64,000 nt of DNA from Portibacter lacus (GTDB taxonomy: Bacteria > Bacteroidota > Bacteroidia > Chitinophagales > Saprospiraceae), in the NCBI RefSeq assembly GCF_021533215.1, contig NZ_JAJNKA010000003.1, positions 434,001 to 498,000 of the forward strand, read 5' to 3'. The notes beneath the pieces were generated by a model. It did not search any database and had not been told where the DNA came from. It worked only from the letters and a program-made list of their open reading frames with translations. Every line of letters begins with the position of its first letter. Within the stretch, counting starts at the first letter, position 1. This document shows, one piece after another, positions 26,558 to 36,430 of the stretch. A program made the position numbers and the translations under genes.

Positions 26558-28966
26558 TTAGAAGGTCTCTATTCCCAATGCATAATGCAAAACCTCATGC
26601 ATTCTTTCTACATAGATAAACTCAACACCTCCTATATATCTCGGATCGATTTCTTCTACATGTCTTCTATTATCAGCACAAAGGATAATCGTATCTACAC
26701 CTGATCGTTTTGCAGCAAGCACTTTCTCCTTGATTCCACCTACGGGTAGAACTTTTCCTCTAAGTGTAATCTCTCCGGTCATCGCAAGGTTTTTCTTCAT
26801 TGCTTTACCTTTGAATGCAGAAACTAATGCAGTTAGCATTGTTATCCCCGCACTAGGTCCATCTTTCGGAATAGCACCTTCTGGAACGTGAATATGAACA
26901 TCGAACTTCTCTAGATTCTCCTTACTGATGTTCAGCTTATCTGCATTTGCTTTGATATAACTCAAAGCCGTTGTAGCAGATTCTTTCATCACATCACCTA
27001 AATTACCTGTCAGAATCAATTTACCTTTACCTTCGCTAAGACTAGACTCTATATATAGAATATCTCCACCGACTCTTGTCCATGCTAAACCAATAGCAAG
27101 CCCAGGAACCATATCTTCCGCTATTCTTTCTTTCGGGAATTTCTCTACACCCAACATGCCCTTTAAGTCCGATATCTTCACATTCTTATTATACTTCTCA
27201 TCCATCGCAATACTTTTCGCGACTCCTCTCATCACACCTGCTATATTCCTATTCAGACTTCTAACTCCGGATTCTCTAGTGTACTTTCGGATGATGTAGT
27301 CTATCACTTCATCTTTTAACTTTACATCACCGGACTTTAATCCATGTTCAGCTTTTTGCTCTGGAATTAAATGTTTCTTAGCTATTTCCACTTTTTCTTC
27401 AGTAGAATATCCACCGATCTCGATGATCTCCATCCGATCTAATAAAGCGGGCTGGATGGAATTCAGAGAATTTGCTGTAGCTATAAATAAAACCTTAGAT
27501 AGGTCATATTCCATTTCTAGGTAATTGTCATAGAATGTTTCATTCTGCTCTGGATCTAATACTTCCAGTAATGCTGATGAAGGATCTCCTCTATGATCAC
27601 TGCCTATCTTATCAATCTCATCTAATATAAACAATGGATTTCCTGAGCCAGCTTTTTTTACACTCTGAATGATTCTACCTGGCATTGCACCGATATAAGT
27701 TTTTCGGTGTCCTCTGATTTCACTTTCATCATGCAATCCACCTAAGGACATTCTTATAAACTTTCGCTGAATAGCATTTGCTATAGACTTCCCTAATGAA
27801 GTTTTACCAACTCCAGGAGGTCCTACTAGACATAATATAGGTGCCTTCATATCACCTTTCAATTTTAGAACTGCAAGGTGTTCAAGAATTCTTTGCTTTA
27901 CATCTTCTAGACCATAATGATCTTTATCAAGTACTGTTTTTACTTTTTTCAAGTTGAAATTATCCTTAGTATATTCATTCCAAGGCAATTCCAGCATGAG
28001 CTCTAAGTAATTCATCTGAATAGAATACTCAGCAACCTGAGGATTCATTCTTTTAACTTTATCTAAAGTTTTAGAAAACGCTTTAGCTGCTTCTTCTGGC
28101 CATTTTTTCTTCTTTGCTTTTGCAGCAAGAACCTCTAGTTCTTCTTGTTGAGGATTCTGACCTAACTCTTCTTGAATCGTTTTTAATTGCTGGTTCAAGT
28201 AAAAATTACGTTGCTGCTCTTCGATGTCGCCTTTTACTTTAGAATCAATTTGGTTCTTAATCTCAAGCATGTTCAGTTCTGAACTCATATGCTTTAAGAT
28301 GGTCTCAGCAGATTTCAAAGGGTCTTTAAGCTCTAACACTTTTTGCTTTTTCGCAACAGAAACATTAAGATTCGAAGCGATAAAGTTTTGCAAGAAGCTA
28401 TGACTCTCTATGTTATTAAGCATCATTACAGCTTCCGATGGAATCTGAGGAGATAGCTCTATGATTTTCTTAGCCATATCTCTAATCGAGGAAATAATGG
28501 CTTCATATTCTAATTTATTATCAACAGGATCCATCGTTATCTGAGAAATCCTTCCATTAAAAAATGGCTCTTCGAACATCAATTCTTCGAGAACGAACTT
28601 CTTTCTCCCTTGAAGAATCGCCGTTGTAGAACCATCTGGCATTTTTATCTTCTTGATAATTTTAGCTACTGTTCCTACTTCATACAAATCTTCAGCATCT
28701 GGCTTTTCTACCTGTAGTTCTTTTTGAGAAACTACACCGATGAACTTATCATTATCAAAAGCTTCATTAACCGCAGCGATTGACTTATCTCTTCCGACAG
28801 TAATCGGAATCACAACGCCCGGAAAAAGGACCGTATTCCTCAATGCTAATATGGGGATTTCGCTTTTTATAACGTCATCGTAATTATCTTCACTTGCCCC
28901 TATAGAGAAAAAAGGAATAGATTCCTGATCATCTTGAACGGGTGCTTTTTTTATTGTTTCAAACAT
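26558..28966 (-). CDS. lon: ATP-dependent protease Lon (LonA type)
   Basis: Cytoplasmic ATP-dependent serine protease for damaged and short-lived proteins. In order: an N-terminal LON substrate-binding domain (from IPILALRNTVLFPGVVIPI), coiled region, AAA+ module with Walker A GPPGVGKTS and Walker B LFILDEIDK, sensor region FIATANSLNSI, and a protease domain with the Ser705 (KDGPSAGITM) and Lys748 (GGIKEK) dyad, spaced by 43 residues as in E. coli Lon. 802 residues is the normal length. It is transcribed alone on the minus strand. Confidence 0.98.
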   Translation of the reverse strand: MFETIKKAPVQDDQESIPFFSIGASEDNYDDVIKSEIPILALRNTVLFPGVVIPITVGRDKSIAAVNEAFDNDKFIGVVSQKELQVEKPDAEDLYEVGTVAKIIKKIKMPDGSTTAILQGRKKFVLEELMFEEPFFNGRISQITMDPVDNKLEYEAIISSIRDMAKKIIELSPQIPSEAVMMLNNIESHSFLQNFIASNLNVSVAKKQKVLELKDPLKSAETILKHMSSELNMLEIKNQIDSKVKGDIEEQQRNFYLNQQLKTIQEELGQNPQQEELEVLAAKAKKKKWPEEAAKAFSKTLDKVKRMNPQVAEYSIQMNYLELMLELPWNEYTKDNFNLKKVKTVLDKDHYGLEDVKQRILEHLAVLKLKGDMKAPILCLVGPPGVGKTSLGKSIANAIQRKFIRMSLGGLHDESEIRGHRKTYIGAMPGRIIQSVKKAGSGNPLFILDEIDKIGSDHRGDPSSALLEVLDPEQNETFYDNYLEMEYDLSKVLFIATANSLNSIQPALLDRMEIIEIGGYSTEEKVEIAKKHLIPEQKAEHGLKSGDVKLKDEVIDYIIRKYTRESGVRSLNRNIAGVMRGVAKSIAMDEKYNKNVKISDLKGMLGVEKFPKERIAEDMVPGLAIGLAWTRVGGDILYIESSLSEGKGKLILTGNLGDVMKESATTALSYIKANADKLNISKENLEKFDVHIHVPEGAIPKDGPSAGITMLTALVSAFKGKAMKKNLAMTGEITLRGKVLPVGGIKEKVLAAKRSGVDTIILCADNRRHVEEIDPRYIGGVEFIYVERMHEVLHYALGIETF

Positions 28967-29894
28967 ATTTTATTGCTATTTTATTGACTTTCGTCATGGC
29001 AATATTATAAGTCAATTTTTATACCACTACAAAAATCAATACGTAATTATGACAATATGTAATGTACGCATCTTTTTATGCGACAAAAAGTCAGATCAGG
29101 GTAAGTTTTATAATTACTATATACCTTTTATGTCAATGTTGGACTAAGCTTTTCCAAGTTTTTTTATGCCAATCTTCACTTCCTATACTTGCAAGTTTTC
29201 ATTTAAACTATGGGGAAAAGCAATTAAAACTAAATCTTTCATTTCCATAATTGGATGCTCTACCTAGTTGTGTAGCTGCCAGCACATTTACATTTTTTAT
29301 AGAAAATCACAGCTATGATACTGCTTTATAGTGGCACATTATGTTGCAAACCTGGCGAGCTCTATACCATATGCTCTATTTTGAAGTAAACAAGCAATAC
29401 GATATTTTATTCTGCAAATTCGTACAAAACTGCCATTCACACCGATTTATTCTGGCCAAATGCAAACTTTCCATGTTTTTGAATGATTTGTCCATGCTGC
29501 AATTTGACATATGACACTACATTAGCTCACGAATCAAATAAACTGGAATAATATGGAAAAACTTAAATTATTGAACATTACCAACAACCCAAGTAAATCA
29601 AATACTAACTAAACTTGACGAAAAGGAGAATAACTAAGGGTTCAAATCAAACAAGTAGATTAAAAGAAATTTAAACCATTATAAAATTCACTGTATACAT
29701 TTCTGGTGGGTAAAATATTTTCATTTTAAAAGACTGTTACGTTAGATATCTCCAAATAAAAATTTAAAAGTTAAGAATCCTTAATAGAGATTATTCATGA
29801 AATCTTGTAAGGGTTGTTGAACTCAAATAACACACTGTTAAAAGACTATTATTTTCTGCTACAAAAGAAAATTCACCTATTTATCTGAAATGAA
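28967..29894. other. Long gene-free interval upstream of the carbohydrate locus
   Basis: About 930 bases without a credible gene. One 62-codon open frame at 29062-29250 is hydrophobic, lacks start context, and looks like chance. The interval is A/T-rich and should contain the lon promoter on its left and the regulated promoter of the carbohydrate locus on its right. The only distinct structure I see is a pair of TCCATG direct repeats near 29480. Confidence 0.55.
29470..29496. promoter_or_regulatory. Possible AraC-type operator: two TCCATG direct repeats spaced 21 bases
   Basis: TCCATG occurs at 29470-29475 and 29491-29496, start to start 21 bases, two helical turns. The outer flanks also look alike (TGCAAA before the first, CTGCAATTT after the second). 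AraC-family domains of hybrid sensors bind direct repeats, so this could be the site for the regulator encoded at 32312. It is about 400 bases before the GH92 gene; low confidence. Confidence 0.2.
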
Positions 29895-32228
29895 ATGAAA
29901 ATAAATAAAAACACAAAATTTGCAAATTTCATACTTCTAATAGTTTTGCTTTTTATGTTTTCTAATTATGTTGACAAAGAAAAAAATGCGCTAGAAAACA
30001 AACCAGAACTAGTGGATCTTGTATATCCATTACTAGATACTGAAAATTCAAGGTGGTTTTTCTTTTCATCTGCAAGTAGGCCCTTCGGCATGGTTAATCT
30101 AAGTCCAGATAACCAGATAGGAGGAGCTTGGGGAAGTGGATATAGATACAATACGGATACCATAAAAGGTTTCAGTCACATTCATGCTTGGCAGATGGCA
30201 GGAGTATCCGTAATGCCAGTTATTGTTCCTAAAGAAAATCCTCACTCCATTTTTACAGATTTCTATTCCAAATTCAGCCATGAAAAGGAAAAGATAACAC
30301 CTGGGTATCACTATTTAGAGCTGGAAAGATTTGATATAGCTACCTCCTTAACCAGTACTACCAGAACAGGATTTCATGAATATGCATTCCCAGATGATGG
30401 TAACGCCGCTATTTTATTTAATCTAAATACCATGCTCGGACCATGCGAAAATTCAAATGGAACTTTAGAGCAAAATAATGCTAGAGAACTTGCAGGAAGT
30501 GTAGTAATGGAGCCAACCCGAAGAAGACCAAAACCCTTAACTGTCTATTTCAAAGTCAAACTAAATTCTAAAATATCAAACATTGAAAAAGATAATAAAA
30601 CTGGGAATTACCTAGTCAATTTAGAAAATCCAGCGGATAAAGTTTTAATGAAAATAAGTATATCCTATACTTCTTTAGATAATGCAGAGCAAAACATGGA
30701 AGTTGAGCTTCCGCATTGGAACTTTGATGAAACGGTACTTGATTCGAGAAAAGAATGGAATAGCCTACTGGGAAAAATAGAAATAGAAGGAGGTAGCCAA
30801 ATTGATCAAAGAAGATTTTATACTGATTTATGGAAAGCACTACAAGGTCGGCGTATCATAAGTGATATCAACGGAGCCTACCCAGATCGAACTGGCGAAG
30901 ATTTCAGAATCGGGCAGTTACCTCTCGATTCCGATGGAAAGCCTAAATTCAATCATTATAATTCTGATTCATTTTGGGGTGCGCAATGGACGATTAACAC
31001 ATTGTGGGGCTTGGCTTATCCTGAAATAATGGAAGAATTTGTTTACTCGTTATTGCAATATTATAAAGATGGCGGATTGATTCCAAGAGGACCATCAGGG
31101 GGGAACTATACCTATGTAATGACTGGTGCTTCTTCTACTCCCTTTATCGTAAGTGCCATTCAGAAGGGCATTGTTACCGAGGATTTAGATGAAATATACA
31201 AAGCTCTGAAAAAGAATCATATGGCAGGTGGAATCATGGAAAAGTCTGGATATGAGCACAATACTCAACTCGGAGGCGGATTAAGATATTACATCAAGTC
31301 AGGTTATGTTCCCTACCCTATCCCTGAAGGAAAATTCGGTGGACACCAAGATGGGGCAAGTTTGACGATGGAATATGCATATCAAGATTGGACGCTTGCT
31401 CAGCTTGCTAAAAAACTAAACTATGATGAGGATTATCAATACTTCATCAATAGGTCTAAAAATTATGCTAATGTTTTTGACCGCGAGGTGAACTGGATGC
31501 GCCCTAAGAATGTGGACGGAAAATGGAAAAAGAATTTTGATCCATACCAAGCTGTAAATGGATTTATAGAGTCGAATGGAGCACAATCAACGTGGTTCGT
31601 CCCTCATGATTTAAAGGGCTTAGCTCAATTAATGGGTGGCGAAGAAAAAGCCGTTGAAAAATTAAACAAGCAGTTCGAAGAAGCTGAAAAACTTAATTTT
31701 GCTGCAGGAACCTCTCACGCCTTAGAATCACATCCAGAATATAGGAGAGTTCCCATCAATTTTGGGAATCAACCTTCTATTCAGACCTCTTTCATTTTCA
31801 ATCAAATAGGAAGACCTGATTTGACGCAATATTGGACAAGAAGGGTTATTGCTAAAACTTTTAGTGGATTATCTACGGAAACAGGATATAATGGAGATGA
31901 AGACCAAGGACTCATGGGAAGCTTGAATGTTTTGTTAAAGATTGGTCTATTTCAAATGAATGGAGGAACAGAAGACAACCCGCAATATCAAATTGGTAGC
32001 CCATTATTTAAGAAAGTAACTATTCACTTAAATGAGGATTATTATAATGGAGGACAATTTATAATTGAAGCTCATAAAAATTCTACAGAAAATATTTTTA
32101 TAAATAAAGCCGAACTTAATGATAAGGCAGTGTCGGATCATGAAATTTCGCACCAAGAAATAACAGCAGGAGGAACCCTTAAATTAGAAATGGGGAAAAT
32201 TCCGTCTAAAAGCAGCGCAATCAAATAA
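29895..32228 (+). CDS. Divergent GH92-family glycosidase (alpha-mannosidase-like)
   Basis: A 777-residue exported glycosidase of the GH92 type, whose members are calcium-dependent exo-alpha-mannosidases. N-terminal sandwich motifs LVDLVYPLLDTENS, RPFGMVNLSPDNQ and GYRYNTDTIKGFSHIHAWQ are clear. The catalytic half has a divergent FWGAQWTINTLWGLAYPEI where WDT is usual, FIESNGAQSTWFVPHDLKGL containing the likely general-acid Glu, and a GDEDQGLMGSLNVLL motif where canonical members have GQMSAWY. The N-terminus resembles a lipoprotein signal but has SNY where a cysteine would be expected. First gene of a plus-strand carbohydrate locus. The altered motifs suggest a different linkage or sugar; family membership is secure, exact substrate is not. 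Confidence 0.82.
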   Translation: MKINKNTKFANFILLIVLLFMFSNYVDKEKNALENKPELVDLVYPLLDTENSRWFFFSSASRPFGMVNLSPDNQIGGAWGSGYRYNTDTIKGFSHIHAWQMAGVSVMPVIVPKENPHSIFTDFYSKFSHEKEKITPGYHYLELERFDIATSLTSTTRTGFHEYAFPDDGNAAILFNLNTMLGPCENSNGTLEQNNARELAGSVVMEPTRRRPKPLTVYFKVKLNSKISNIEKDNKTGNYLVNLENPADKVLMKISISYTSLDNAEQNMEVELPHWNFDETVLDSRKEWNSLLGKIEIEGGSQIDQRRFYTDLWKALQGRRIISDINGAYPDRTGEDFRIGQLPLDSDGKPKFNHYNSDSFWGAQWTINTLWGLAYPEIMEEFVYSLLQYYKDGGLIPRGPSGGNYTYVMTGASSTPFIVSAIQKGIVTEDLDEIYKALKKNHMAGGIMEKSGYEHNTQLGGGLRYYIKSGYVPYPIPEGKFGGHQDGASLTMEYAYQDWTLAQLAKKLNYDEDYQYFINRSKNYANVFDREVNWMRPKNVDGKWKKNFDPYQAVNGFIESNGAQSTWFVPHDLKGLAQLMGGEEKAVEKLNKQFEEAEKLNFAAGTSHALESHPEYRRVPINFGNQPSIQTSFIFNQIGRPDLTQYWTRRVIAKTFSGLSTETGYNGDEDQGLMGSLNVLLKIGLFQMNGGTEDNPQYQIGSPLFKKVTIHLNEDYYNGGQFIIEAHKNSTENIFINKAELNDKAVSDHEISHQEITAGGTLKLEMGKIPSKSSAIK

Positions 32229-32311
32229 TTAAATTTGATCACCCTTAATTTTATATTTTGAGGTATTTTTAGTCGAAGTGATCTTAAGATGAAATCAGTT
32301 CTAGAAGATTT

Positions 32312-35300
32312 ATGAAAAAATTGTTTTTAATTATATGGTTCGGTTTTACTTGTTTTTTTTGTGCGTTTTCACAAAATATCAAGTTCGATCATTATAATGA
32401 AAATAATGGCTTATCCCATAATTCGGTTAGACACATTGTACAGGACAAATATGGTTTCTTATGGATAGGAACCTTCTCTGGACTTAATCGATTCGATGGG
32501 TACAATTTCAAATCTTACCTAAGTAATTCCTCGAAAGAAAATAATATCCTTAATGATGACATTACGGATTTAGTCTTAGATGAGCAAAAAAATAATCTTT
32601 GGATCGGAACCAGAAAGGGATTAACACTTTTTAAAACAGACACCCATAAATTCACTACATATTTACCAGAAGAAAATAATCCTAACAGTCTTCCAGAAGA
32701 GGAAATAAGATCCATTTATGTAGACAAATTCGAACGTATATGGGTGGGAACAAAGCGCATGGGTGTACATCTATTTCATATGAATGAAAATAGGTTCGAG
32801 AAAGTTAAAATCGAAGGTTTTAACTATATAAAATCCATTTTCGAAGATAAGAAAGGGAATATCTGGATAGGAAGTTATGATACTGGAGGCGTTGCGAAAA
32901 TAACATTAGACTCTGAAGGGAATGTAGTTCAGATCGTGAAATATGACTTAAGTCCACTTGACTCCAACGAAAAAAACCCATACTTGTATCTCATCTATGA
33001 AGATGCGAAATCTGATATTTTTGCAGGTACACGAAAGGGACTATTTAAACTTAACAAAACTACAGATGTTTTCGAGGATCTCTATATAGAAGATTCTAAA
33101 ATAAGAAGTGATTTAGGCCCCTATTTTTTAGATATTACCCGTGGCCCAGACAAAAAGTACTGGGTTGGAACATTGGGAGGTTTATTGGTATGTGATCAAT
33201 TAGAAGATATTGCCAAAGGAACATTTCAGTGGCATTTTACTATCCTATCTGATAATACTTCACTAACAGATAATCTGGTTTCATCCTTATACTTTGACCC
33301 TTCTGGTGTCCTTTGGATTGGAACTGAAGATGGCCTTGACAAATACGATCCTTATGAAAATCAGTTTAACCTCAACAAGGGTATCTCCGTACACATCGGT
33401 GACAAAGCACCTAGAATAAGAGGCTTTGCGAAAACACATGATGATAAGATCATCGTGGCAACGAGACACAATGGTTTGTTTATTTCTAATAAGGAAAAAT
33501 TTAAACCACTTTTCAATAATCAAGCAGATATCGCTTCGATCGCTTCTTTTGATGGGAAAACATTTTACTGTGGGCTTTGGGATGGAAAAGTCATCGTTTA
33601 CAATTATATAACCAATACTTCTAAGGTTATTGACATCGGCGTTGGCCAATATCCTATTTTTTCCATTGAAAAATATGACGAAGATAATCTAGTCATTGGT
33701 TCATACGGATCTGGAGCGGTTGTTATAGACACAAAATCATTAGAGCAACAAAACTCTTCTGGTAATTTACTACCTGAATACGAAATTAATAGAATCACGA
33801 AAGGGAATCACAACATCATCTGGTTCGCTACGGAAACAGGAGTTGTTAAGTACAATATAGCAGATGAAGAGATAAACATTTACCAAGAAAAAAATGGACT
33901 ACTACATAATAATGTCAGTGATATTCTGGAAGATAAAGAAGGAAAAATATGGGTAGCTACACGAAACGGTATATGTCTATACGACCCTGCTCTTGATCAT
34001 TTCAAGCCATTAGAAAAACCAGAGGAACTGTCCAATAAGTGGGTAACCGATATGGTTAATGATGAGAATGGGAATATCTGGTTCAACATGAATAACAACA
34101 GTGTTGCTAAATTGAAACCAAACCGGGTAGACTTTAATATTTATCAAGTAAACAGTGGGAGTCGACTAGATTTTTTCAGTTCTAGTGGATTTTTCAATTT
34201 TAACAATTCTAATATTTACCTCGGTGGGAAAAATGGAATCATTTACTTTTCTCCTAATACGATAAAAGATAATACAAGATCACCTCGGCCATACATTTCT
34301 GAATTCAAAGTACAGAATAATGAGGTCGCTCCCTCCGAAAAAGTGAACGATCAGGTTCCTTTTGAATTTGATATAAATGAGGCTAAAAATGTCGAGCTTA
34401 GTTATGAAAACAGAAGCTTCTCACTAACCTTCTCCTCTCCTTCCTATTCTAATGAAAAACTCAACAAATTCGAATACAAATTAGAGGGTTTCGATGAAGA
34501 TTGGATAACCACCAGCAGCAGTAATAGGACTATCCAGTATACCAACTTATTTCCTGGCAAATATGAATTCAAAGTAAGATCTGCGAATAATGATGGCTAC
34601 TGGAGCGATGTTGCTAACTATAAAATCGCTATCAAACCACCTGTCTGGTTAAGTTACCAAGCACTCTTTATTTATGCCCTTCTTTCATTCTTAATATTTT
34701 ATTTCATAAGAGAAGAATTAAGAAGTCGAGCAGTCCTGAAACAGGAATTGATTGGAGAAAAAGTAAATCGAGAAAGAGACGTTAAATTAAATAATGAAAA
34801 GCTGCGGTTTTTCACTAATATTTCCCATGAACTAAGAACCCCGTTAACCCTAATTTTAGGTCCTGTTAAGCAATTAATTGAATCTAGAAATGAAGAGGGT
34901 ACAGAATATCAAAAAAGTAGATACAACCTTATCTATCAGAATGCAAATCGATTGTACAATCTGGTCAATCAAGTTTTAGATTTCCGAAAAGCCCAAACTG
35001 GAGAATTGTCCTTAAAAGTTTCGAGAACGGAAATCGTTGGATTTACGAGGAACATTTTCGATTTCTTCAAGGAACTAGCTTACAATAAAAAAATTAGTTA
35101 CAATTTCAATTCAGATAGTGAAACCATCCATGGATGGATAGACAATGACAAGTACGATAAAATTCTATACAACCTACTCTCGAATGCATTAAAGTTTACC
35201 GACAATAACGGCAACGTAGACCTTTTCCTGCATCAACGTAATGGAAATATTATCGTAGAAGTAAGTGATAACGGAATAGGTATTCCACAAAAAAGTCAAG

Positions 35301-36322
35301 AGAAGATCTTCGCAAGGTTTTATCAAGACATGAGTAACAAGCATTATAATACGGGATCTGGAATAGGACTTTCCTTGGCAAGATCGTTAGTAGAGCTTCA
35401 CAAAGGCGAAATTCAGGTCGAAAGTAAACCTAATGAAGGAAGTGTATTTACTATCGAGTTACCTATATTAAAAGATTCATACGAAAAAGAAGAGATTTTT
35501 GACATCATTTCAGCTAACAATGACCAGGAATCCTATAAATTAAATCTGCCAAAAAAAGTAATTCAGAATACGGATCTGAAGGAGAAAATCTTAGTCGTCG
35601 AAGACAATGTAGAACTGAGAAAATACTTGGTTGACTTTCTTACAGATTATTATAAAGTATATGAAGCTGAAAATGGTGAGGAGGGTTTACAAATATGCCG
35701 GCAAATAAGGCCCACATTGTGTGTAGTAGATGTAATGATGCCCGTAATGGATGGACTTGAATTTTCTAAAGAACTAAAAAGGGATGAGTTTATCAGCCAT
35801 ATCCCTATTGTTCTTTTAACTGCACTAACTGAGAACGACGACAAGGTAAAAGGGTATAATGTAGGGGCTGATGGATACTTATCTAAACCATTCGATTCCG
35901 CACTGCTTCGGACAATGATTGAAAACATAATTAAGACGAGAAAAGAATTGAAATCAAAATTCTCGGGAGATGCCGATAGTGGAATTGCCTTGTTAACTCA
36001 CTCCTCTATCGATGAGGATTTCATGAAGAAAATCACTAAGATTATCGAATCTAATTTGACAGAGGTCGAATTATCCACTTCTTTTTTATGTCAAGAACTA
36101 AATATGAGTTCCTCTAAGTTATATCGCAAATTGAAAGAATTAACCGATATGGCACCTAACGAATTTATAAGAACCATCCGACTGAAGAAATCAGCAACTC
36201 TTTTAAAAACGAAGAAATACAATGTTTCAGAAGTTACGAATTTGATAGGTTTTAATGATCCATTATATTTTAGTCGCTGTTTCAAGAAGCAATTTGGATT
36301 TCCACCAAGTAAATTGTTGTAA
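32312..36322 (+). CDS. Hybrid two-component system regulator (sensor kinase, receiver and AraC output in one chain)
   Basis: A 1336-residue inner-membrane regulator of polysaccharide use. Signal peptide, then periplasmic two-component propeller repeats (NGLSHNSVRHIVQDKYGFLWIG and about a dozen more W-I-G-T-type blades, about 20-680), a Y_Y_Y domain (about 695-775), and one membrane helix (about 778-800). Inside the cell: histidine kinase with His839 in ISHELRTP, ATPase motifs SDNGIGIP and GSGIGLSLAR, a receiver domain with Asp1140 in VVDVMMPVMDG, and an AraC helix-turn-helix at the end (ELNMSSSKLYRKLKEL, GFNDPLYFSRCFKKQFG). Such proteins sense an oligosaccharide in the periplasm and switch on the neighbouring glycosidase genes. 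It sits 83 bases after GH92 and before GH29. Confidence 0.97.
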   Translation: MKKLFLIIWFGFTCFFCAFSQNIKFDHYNENNGLSHNSVRHIVQDKYGFLWIGTFSGLNRFDGYNFKSYLSNSSKENNILNDDITDLVLDEQKNNLWIGTRKGLTLFKTDTHKFTTYLPEENNPNSLPEEEIRSIYVDKFERIWVGTKRMGVHLFHMNENRFEKVKIEGFNYIKSIFEDKKGNIWIGSYDTGGVAKITLDSEGNVVQIVKYDLSPLDSNEKNPYLYLIYEDAKSDIFAGTRKGLFKLNKTTDVFEDLYIEDSKIRSDLGPYFLDITRGPDKKYWVGTLGGLLVCDQLEDIAKGTFQWHFTILSDNTSLTDNLVSSLYFDPSGVLWIGTEDGLDKYDPYENQFNLNKGISVHIGDKAPRIRGFAKTHDDKIIVATRHNGLFISNKEKFKPLFNNQADIASIASFDGKTFYCGLWDGKVIVYNYITNTSKVIDIGVGQYPIFSIEKYDEDNLVIGSYGSGAVVIDTKSLEQQNSSGNLLPEYEINRITKGNHNIIWFATETGVVKYNIADEEINIYQEKNGLLHNNVSDILEDKEGKIWVATRNGICLYDPALDHFKPLEKPEELSNKWVTDMVNDENGNIWFNMNNNSVAKLKPNRVDFNIYQVNSGSRLDFFSSSGFFNFNNSNIYLGGKNGIIYFSPNTIKDNTRSPRPYISEFKVQNNEVAPSEKVNDQVPFEFDINEAKNVELSYENRSFSLTFSSPSYSNEKLNKFEYKLEGFDEDWITTSSSNRTIQYTNLFPGKYEFKVRSANNDGYWSDVANYKIAIKPPVWLSYQALFIYALLSFLIFYFIREELRSRAVLKQELIGEKVNRERDVKLNNEKLRFFTNISHELRTPLTLILGPVKQLIESRNEEGTEYQKSRYNLIYQNANRLYNLVNQVLDFRKAQTGELSLKVSRTEIVGFTRNIFDFFKELAYNKKISYNFNSDSETIHGWIDNDKYDKILYNLLSNALKFTDNNGNVDLFLHQRNGNIIVEVSDNGIGIPQKSQEKIFARFYQDMSNKHYNTGSGIGLSLARSLVELHKGEIQVESKPNEGSVFTIELPILKDSYEKEEIFDIISANNDQESYKLNLPKKVIQNTDLKEKILVVEDNVELRKYLVDFLTDYYKVYEAENGEEGLQICRQIRPTLCVVDVMMPVMDGLEFSKELKRDEFISHIPIVLLTALTENDDKVKGYNVGADGYLSKPFDSALLRTMIENIIKTRKELKSKFSGDADSGIALLTHSSIDEDFMKKITKIIESNLTEVELSTSFLCQELNMSSSKLYRKLKELTDMAPNEFIRTIRLKKSATLLKTKKYNVSEVTNLIGFNDPLYFSRCFKKQFGFPPSKLL

Positions 36323-36430
36323 TGAATAGGATTGATTATCCATAAGCTTAGGAGGATTCTGCTTTATATTTCTATTTTTAGCATAGACTATTCACAGAAC
36401 AATAATAAATCTCAATTAAAGCACCCCACG

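Noticed and set aside
29062-29250. 62-codon plus-strand open frame in the long gap before the carbohydrate locus
   Set aside because: Hydrophobic, cysteine-rich composition typical of chance A/T-rich frames, no signal or start context, and no domain; more likely non-coding.
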